64,000 nt of DNA, from assembly GCF_000021985.1 (NCBI RefSeq), contig NC_011901.1:1-64000 (forward strand). The letters run 5' to 3'. The notes beneath the pieces were generated by a model that did no database searches, was not told where the DNA came from, and saw only the letters and a list, made by a program, of their open reading frames with translations. This DNA is from Thioalkalivibrio sulfidiphilus HL-EbGr7. GTDB taxonomy: Bacteria > Pseudomonadota > Gammaproteobacteria > Ectothiorhodospirales > Ectothiorhodospiraceae. Below are positions 59,498-64,000 of this stretch, piece after piece (the first letter of the stretch is position 1; each line of letters opens with the position of its first letter). The position numbers and the translations under genes were made by a program.

Positions 59498-61170
59498 GCC
59501 GCGCGGTGCCGCTGCTCACACCTGCCCAGCTGTGGCGGCTGGTCACCATCAACCGGGTGCTGATCCGCCACGGGCTCGACGAGGTTGTGTTCGCCATCCA
59601 CCTGTTCCGGCCGCTGCGCTTTCTCATGTACCTGGCGCCCTGGAACTGGTTCCGCCGCCACCGCGCCGGTCGCGGTGAACGCATCCGCAAGACGCTGGAG
59701 GACCTGGGCCCGATCTTCATCAAGTTCGGCCAGATGCTTTCCACCCGCCGCGACCTGCTGCCCGACGACATCGCCGCGGAGCTTTCGAAGCTGCAGGACC
59801 GGGTGCCGCCGTTTGCGGTGAGCGAGGCCCGGGCCATCATCGAGCGCTCCCTGGAACGGCCCATCGAGACCCTGTTCGCCCGCTTCGATGACACCCCCAT
59901 CGCTTCGGCCTCCATCGCCCAGGTGCACGGTGCGCGCCTGCACGACGGCCGCGAGGTGGTGGTCAAGGTGGTGCGCCCGCTGATCCAGAAGGTCATTCGC
60001 CGGGACCTGGAGCTCATGTACATCCTCGCGGAACTGGCCGAGCGCTACTGGCCCGAGGGCCGGCGCCTGCGTCCCGTGGAGGTGGTGCAGGAATACGAGA
60101 AGACCATCATCGACGAGCTGGACCTAGTGCGCGAGGCGGCCAACGCCACCCAGCTGCGGCGCAACTTCGCCGGCTCGCGTCTGCTCTACATCCCCGAGGT
60201 CTACTGGGACTACACCCGCCGCGACGTCATGGTCATGGAGCGCATCAGCGGCATCCCGGTGGCGGATATCGACAGCCTGCGCGCCCGGGGCGTGAACATG
60301 CAGCTGCTCTCGGAGCGTGGCGTGGAGATCTTCTTCACCCAGGTGTTCCGGCACAACTTCTTCCATGCTGACATGCACCCGGGCAACATCTTCGTCAACG
60401 CCGAGCATCCGGAGGATCCCAGTTACCTGGCCGTGGACTTCGGCATCGTCGGCACCCTCTCGCCCATGGACCAGCGCTACCTGGCGGAGAACTTCTACGC
60501 CTTCTTCAACCGCGACTACCGGCGCGTCGCGGAACTGCACGTGGAGTCCGGCTGGGTGCCGGCGGACACCCGGGTGGATGAGTTCGAGTCCGCCATCCGC
60601 AGCGTCTGTGAACCCATCTTCCAGAAGCCGCTCAAGGACATCTCCTTCGGTCACGTGCTGCTGCGCCTGTTCCAGACCGCGCGACGTTTCCACATGCAGG
60701 TCCAGCCCCAACTGGTGCTGCTGCAGAAGACCCTGCTCAACATCGAGGGCCTGGGCCGCCAGCTCTACCCGGACCTGGACCTGTGGAAGACCGCCAAGCC
60801 CTTCATCGAGCGCTGGATGGACGAGCAGGTGGGCCTGCGCGCCATGATCCGCGGCGCCCGCAAGCACCTGCCGCGCATCCTGGAGAAGCTCCCGGAGATG
60901 CCCGAGCTGTTGCATGCGGCATTGGCCAGCCAGGGCCAGGTGGCTGACCATCACGCGGAGCAAGCTGCCCGAGATGAAACGCTGCGCCAGGAGATCCGCG
61001 CAGCCAATCGTCGCACCACCCTCGTCCTGACGGGTGGCGTGCTGTTTATCTCCGCGACCCTTCTGACCGCGCTCGTAGCGCTGCCCGGCGCCCTGGGTGT
61101 GCCCTGGGCGGCCTGGGTCCTGTTCGTCGCAGGTGCGGGTCTTCTGTCCGTGGGCCTGCTGCGAAGCTGA
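59494..61170 (+). CDS. ubiB: Ubiquinone biosynthesis protein UbiB (atypical kinase-like)
   Basis: A 558-residue ABC1/ADCK-type protein needed for aerobic ubiquinone synthesis. It has the family KxGQ motif ([19 protein letters not shown]), nucleotide-binding [18 protein letters not shown], the catalytic-loop [10 protein letters not shown] and metal-binding AVDFGIVG, and two C-terminal membrane segments ([37 protein letters not shown]). Start is GTG in the ubiJ stop (GTGA). Confidence 0.96.
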   Translation: MSRAVPLLTPAQLWRLVTINRVLIRHGLDEVVFAIHLFRPLRFLMYLAPWNWFRRHRAGRGERIRKTLEDLGPIFIKFGQMLSTRRDLLPDDIAAELSKLQDRVPPFAVSEARAIIERSLERPIETLFARFDDTPIASASIAQVHGARLHDGREVVVKVVRPLIQKVIRRDLELMYILAELAERYWPEGRRLRPVEVVQEYEKTIIDELDLVREAANATQLRRNFAGSRLLYIPEVYWDYTRRDVMVMERISGIPVADIDSLRARGVNMQLLSERGVEIFFTQVFRHNFFHADMHPGNIFVNAEHPEDPSYLAVDFGIVGTLSPMDQRYLAENFYAFFNRDYRRVAELHVESGWVPADTRVDEFESAIRSVCEPIFQKPLKDISFGHVLLRLFQTARRFHMQVQPQLVLLQKTLLNIEGLGRQLYPDLDLWKTAKPFIERWMDEQVGLRAMIRGARKHLPRILEKLPEMPELLHAALASQGQVADHHAEQAARDETLRQEIRAANRRTTLVLTGGVLFISATLLTALVALPGALGVPWAAWVLFVAGAGLLSVGLLRS

Positions 61171-61527
61171 GACCGGCACATCGGCTCCACTGCCAGCAGC
61201 CGCATTTCCTGCTGCGGCACTCAGGTCGTCCCCGTCCAGTCCCCGACCGGCATCCGGTGCGGGGCATGCATTTCCCCTCTTCGCCGGGATGACCGACAAT
61301 CCCCTACAGCGTGCATTGCAAATCACAATGCGATGCCTCGTTCTTGGCCCTGATTGCAATCTGACTCGGAGGAAATCGTGGGTCGTAGCATCAAGGTTCT
61401 GATTCAAAACAAAAAACCTCTATGGCATGGAAGATGCTTTATGTGTCTCGGGCGCCCGTACTCCCCTGGGAGTCAGCCCGAACCTCAAGGCAGTCTCCAT
61501 GCGCAAGAGGATCGGGGGAGGGCGTGA
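61171..61527 (+). promoter_or_regulatory. Gene-free leader of the tusA-yeeE cluster with candidate enhancer sites
   Basis: No gene is visible in these 357 bp. At 61314-61330 lies the palindrome CATTG-CAAATCA-CAATG, which contains TTGCAAATCACAA, one base off the TTGC-N5-GCAA sites upstream of soxYZ. A half site within ATTGCAAT lies at 61353-61360. They are about 90-130 bp upstream of the sigma-54 start predicted near 61449. Confidence 0.55.
61423..61438 (+). promoter_or_regulatory. Sigma-54 promoter of the tusA-yeeE cluster
   Basis: TGGCATGGAAGATGCT matches the -24/-12 consensus with one mismatch (A for the first T of TTGC). The predicted start near 61449 leaves a 79-nt leader. Confidence 0.68.
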
Positions 61528-61863
61528 ATGTTTTTTTCATGGTTTGGCAAGAAGAGACGCACAGGAAAGCGAATCGGTATGCAGACGGCAATCATGGAGC
61601 CACACGCAGTGGATGTGCCGGGTCTTGGCATGGTCATCGTTGCGCGCACAGTCAACTGCATCGGTGATGGCTGTCCCAAGCCCCAGTTGCTGACGCTCAA
61701 GGCGCTCAACCTGGTGGACGAGGGCGAGATCGTGGAGTTGATCTCCGACAACCCCACGGCGGTAGAAACCATCCCGGCCATGATGCTCGCCGCCTACGGC
61801 AGTCATCTGGCGACGGTGCGTGGTGATGGTTGCTGGAAGGTGTATGTGCGCAAGGGCGTATGA
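61528..61863 (+). CDS. TusA/SirA-family sulfur carrier protein
   Basis: A 111-residue protein: a basic N-terminal extension (MFFSWFGKKRRTGKRIG) and a TusA-like domain with the active Cys in GDGCPKPQLLTLKAL (CPxP motif) and C-terminal WKVYVRKGV. TusA-type proteins carry persulfide sulfur or, beside YeeE transporters, accept sulfur from imported thiosulfate (YeeD/TsuB type). GGGGGAGGG precedes the ATG. It is followed by a YeeE-family transporter. Confidence 0.9.
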   Translation: MFFSWFGKKRRTGKRIGMQTAIMEPHAVDVPGLGMVIVARTVNCIGDGCPKPQLLTLKALNLVDEGEIVELISDNPTAVETIPAMMLAAYGSHLATVRGDGCWKVYVRKGV

Positions 61864-61933
61864 GGTCGACCATGTCGAGGTGTCTGTCAGTGCCGGACGT
61901 TAACCCTATCTAAACAAGTTGTCGGGGGAAGAG

Positions 61934-63388
61934 ATGAGTAACAGAGATGTATGCGATGTGGGTGTCGCCGGTATGGCGGGAACCAGTACCAAGGGCAAGG
62001 TGTATGCGGGGGTGATCGTTGCGCTGGTGGCCCTGGCCTCCGTGATCGCGCTGTCCATCGACAGCCGATTCCTTTACATGCTGGTCTATGTCTGGTTCGG
62101 CGTGATCTACGGTCTGTTCCTCCAGTATGGCCGCTTCTGCATGGCCTCCGCAGTCCGTGACCTGTTCGCGGTCGGCGTGCCGCGCATGGCCGTGGGCGTA
62201 ATGATCGCCGTGGCCTTGTACTCCCTGACTGCCGCGGCCGTGACCATGGCCGGTTTCAGTACCTTCCATGCGCACCCGTTGGGATGGCACATCATCATCG
62301 GCGGCGCCATCTTCGGTTTCGGCATCATCTTTACCGGCGGCTGCGCTTCCTCATCCCTGTACAAGAGCGGTGAAGGCAACGTCGGATCCATGCTGGTGCT
62401 GGTGAGCATCTCCTTCTCCCAGGCCATCTTCGTGGCCAGCGACTGGTTCAGCGGGCTGGTGCCCGAATCCTGGACCCAGTCCGCCCTGGAGAAGGGCATG
62501 CCGGAGGAGTTGACCATCACCTCCACCTGGTTCGACCAGTTCATGGCCGGTTACATCTGGGATCTGCAGGGCGGCACGGTGGCCGAGATGATGGGCCGCG
62601 AGGGCACCTTCTTCGGCATCTTCGTGGGCAATGCCCTGCTGGGCGCGATCCTGCCGACCTTCGCGATTCTGGTGTTCCTGTACATCGTGGCCTATCGCAA
62701 GGGCTACATGCGCCGCGCGAAGATCCAGAACCCCGCGTTCGGGGATCACATGCGCGGCATGTGGAGCATGTTCACCTCCTCCAAGAACACCGCGCTGGCC
62801 GGCCTGGGCATCGGTATCTTCGCGGGTCTGCAGATGTGGACCACCGGCGCCCTGCGCGACTACTACGGTATCTTCAACTTCGGCGAGATGCTGGAGGACA
62901 TGGGCTACTACACCGGTATCTCCATCCAGGGCACCGTGTTCGATCCGGGTTACTGGTACATCACCACCCAGGAAGCGCAGTGGGGTGGCTGGGTGCTGAA
63001 CAAGCTCGGCGTGGACAACATGAGCAACATCTTCTTCGGGCTGGAGAATGGCCTGCCCAACCCGCTGCTCAATGCCCCCGGCATGATGTCCATCGGCATC
63101 ATCCTGGGTGCCGCGATGCTGGCCAACATCAACCGCGAGTTCAAGTGGAAGCTGCCCAGCATGGAGACGGCGATCTTCGCCATCGTGGGCGGCACGCTGA
63201 TGGGCATCGGTGCCCGCGTGGGCATGGGTTGCAACGTGGGCGCCTTCTTCGCCGCGGTGACCAATGGCGACCTGACCGGCTGGATCTTCCTGTTCGGCAT
63301 GGCCCTGGGCGGTTACCTGGGCGTGAAGGCCTTCACCTGGTGGATGGAGTGGCGTGCGTCCCGCAGCAACGACGAGTTCGCCCTTTGA
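61934..63388 (+). CDS. YeeE/YedE-family sulfur-compound transporter
   Basis: A 484-residue integral membrane protein with about ten membrane segments. It carries the three family Cys motifs: YGRFCMASAVRDL, FTGGCASSSLYKSGEGN and GMGCNVGAFFAAV. In the thiosulfate importer TsuA (YeeE) three such Cys line the transport path. This protein is longer than the 350-residue E. coli type, with large inserted loops, so it may belong to a sulfur-oxidiser subfamily. GGGGGAAGAG precedes the ATG. TusA-like genes flank it on both sides. Thiosulfate is the most likely substrate but selenium compounds or others are not excluded. Confidence 0.9.
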   Translation: MSNRDVCDVGVAGMAGTSTKGKVYAGVIVALVALASVIALSIDSRFLYMLVYVWFGVIYGLFLQYGRFCMASAVRDLFAVGVPRMAVGVMIAVALYSLTAAAVTMAGFSTFHAHPLGWHIIIGGAIFGFGIIFTGGCASSSLYKSGEGNVGSMLVLVSISFSQAIFVASDWFSGLVPESWTQSALEKGMPEELTITSTWFDQFMAGYIWDLQGGTVAEMMGREGTFFGIFVGNALLGAILPTFAILVFLYIVAYRKGYMRRAKIQNPAFGDHMRGMWSMFTSSKNTALAGLGIGIFAGLQMWTTGALRDYYGIFNFGEMLEDMGYYTGISIQGTVFDPGYWYITTQEAQWGGWVLNKLGVDNMSNIFFGLENGLPNPLLNAPGMMSIGIILGAAMLANINREFKWKLPSMETAIFAIVGGTLMGIGARVGMGCNVGAFFAAVTNGDLTGWIFLFGMALGGYLGVKAFTWWMEWRASRSNDEFAL

Positions 63389-63400
63389 TTGAAGTGCACC

Positions 63401-63424
63401 GGGGCCGGGCGCCTGCCCGGCCCC
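63401..63424 (+). other. Intercistronic hairpin between yeeE and the second tusA-like gene
   Basis: GGGGCCGGGC and GCCCGGCCCC form a perfect 10-bp stem with a GCCT loop and no T-run. It may stabilise or process the mRNA. A second small hairpin TTGG-CATA-CCAA at 63441-63452 lies just before the ribosome-binding site GGGAGG. Confidence 0.65.
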
Positions 63425-63466
63425 AATGACAAATGACAGTTGGCATACCAACGGGAGGATGCTTCC

Positions 63467-63718
63467 ATGGCAATGAAATTCGAGAAATCGGGCGATGGCG
63501 CCTACATGCTCAACGTGACGGGCTACACCTGCCCGCACCCGCAGATGTACACCAAGAAGGCCCTGCAGAAGATCGAGTCGGGTTCGGTGCTTACCCTGGT
63601 GTTCGACAACCCCTCGTCCGGGGAGTCCATCATCTCCATGTGTGAAAGCGAAGGTAACGAGCTGTTCGAACGCAGCGATTCGGGCGGCACCTTCACCTGG
63701 AAGATCCGCAAGGGGTAA
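63467..63718 (+). CDS. Second TusA-family sulfur carrier protein
   Basis: An 83-residue TusA-like protein with active Cys in GYTCPHPQMYTKKAL (CPxP motif), FDNPSSGESI and C-terminal FTWKIRKG. ATG 63467 is chosen because GGGAGG lies 9 nt upstream; an in-frame codon at 63440 has none. It follows the transporter gene and precedes a DsrE-like gene by 3 bp. It probably relays sulfur from the transporter to a cytoplasmic acceptor. Confidence 0.9.
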   Translation: MAMKFEKSGDGAYMLNVTGYTCPHPQMYTKKALQKIESGSVLTLVFDNPSSGESIISMCESEGNELFERSDSGGTFTWKIRKG

Positions 63719-63721
63719 GAC

Positions 63722-64000
63722 ATGCAGCTTGGAATCGTGGTAGTCGATGATCGCTGCGCGCCGCACGCGATCGGCCTGCTCAAGGCGGCCCAGGCGCGTG
63801 ACTGGACCAGCCGATGTTTCCTCACGGACCGCGGCGTGTTCCTGCTCAAGGACCCGGAGTTCCGTGGCCTGCTTGACGAGGGCAAGACCCATTTCTCCAT
63901 CTGCGAGCTGAGCATCGAGCGCTACGCGGACGACGGGGTTTCGGTGCATGAGCTCGAGGACAAGATCGTTGTCGGGGGCCAGTATCAGAATGCGGAGCTG
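63722..64000 (+). CDS. DsrE-like protein, 3' end beyond the window
   Basis: The first 93 residues of a protein starting MQLGIVVVDDRCAPHAIGLLK, with VSVHELEDKIVVGGQYQNAEL at the edge. The alternating beta-alpha pattern and AIGLLKAAQARDWTSRCFLTDRG fit DsrE/DsrF-type sulfur-relay proteins. Cys residues are at DRC, SRC and SIC; which is catalytic cannot be told. It is coupled to the second tusA-like gene and completes a transporter plus sulfur-relay cluster. Confidence 0.75.
   Translation, partial: MQLGIVVVDDRCAPHAIGLLKAAQARDWTSRCFLTDRGVFLLKDPEFRGLLDEGKTHFSICELSIERYADDGVSVHELEDKIVVGGQYQNAEL

Noticed and set aside
61427-61693. Small gene upstream of and overlapping the first tusA-like gene
   Set aside because: It begins inside the predicted sigma-54 promoter, lacks a ribosome-binding site and runs out of frame through the CPxP-containing gene.

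Overview
The window reads as the replication-origin region of a chemolithoautotrophic, sulfur-oxidising gammaproteobacterium, most like the Ectothiorhodospiraceae (Thioalkalivibrio type). This rests on the dnaA-dnaN-recF-gyrB order at the left end, a high GC content, soxY and soxZ genes, a TusA / YeeE / TusA / DsrE-like cluster at the right end, and gammaproteobacterial operon orders such as hemC-hemD-hemX-hemY, ubiE-ubiJ-ubiB, hslV-hslU and lptM-lysA-dapF-DUF484-xerC. The genus is an inference; no 16S or other marker is present to fix it.

Layout. 1-6.5 kb: origin region with DnaA boxes and an AT-rich stretch, plus dnaA, dnaN, recF and gyrB, closed by a bidirectional terminator. 6.5-18.8 kb: mostly single genes, namely an orphan phosphate-type binding protein, prlC, xthA, ubiD, a ParA-like ATPase with a DUF1840 gene, a histone-H1-like basic protein, a decayed BCCT transporter, ppnP, gloA, two lipoproteins, a CoA-binding protein and a DedA-type membrane protein. 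19-22.4 kb: a histidine kinase, an NtrC-family regulator and a secreted DUF4168 protein preceded by a sigma-54 promoter. 22.5-29.5 kb: an SDR protein, a ferredoxin-reductase and the hemCDXY operon. 29.6-36.6 kb: a LytTR two-component pair, argH, a small inverted-repeat transposon, a GGDEF-EAL protein and an esterase. 36.7-41.2 kb: soxZ, soxY, an NtrC-family regulator and its membrane kinase. 41.3-47 kb: the lptM-lysA-dapF-xerC block, interrupted by a methyltransferase and a higBA toxin-antitoxin pair. 47-54 kb: a moxR-DUF58-DUF4381-batA-batB/C-batD operon. 54-61.2 kb: fpr, hslVU, DUF971 and ubiEJB. 61.5-64 kb: a TusA-like gene, a YeeE/YedE transporter, a second TusA-like gene and a DsrE-like gene cut off by the window end.

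The most interesting signal is regulatory. soxY has a full-consensus sigma-54 promoter, with a pair of TTGC-N5-GCAA palindromes about 110 bp upstream of the predicted start, directly beside an NtrC-family two-component system. A one-mismatch sigma-54 promoter and a related palindrome lie upstream of the tusA-yeeE cluster about 24 kb away. I infer a sigma-54 regulon that ties periplasmic thiosulfate oxidation (SoxYZ) to sulfur-compound import and cytoplasmic sulfur transfer. The kinase / regulator / DUF4168 module at 19-22.4 kb has the same layout with a different operator sequence.

The second theme is the intergenic DNA. At least seven families of palindromic repeats sit between genes. Several supply or displace functional signals: an argH -35 box, the ribosome-binding region of hslU, the start region of xerC and the ends of two coding sequences. 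One palindrome of one family is nested inside a palindrome of another. I saw no tRNA, rRNA, CRISPR array, prophage or intact insertion sequence.
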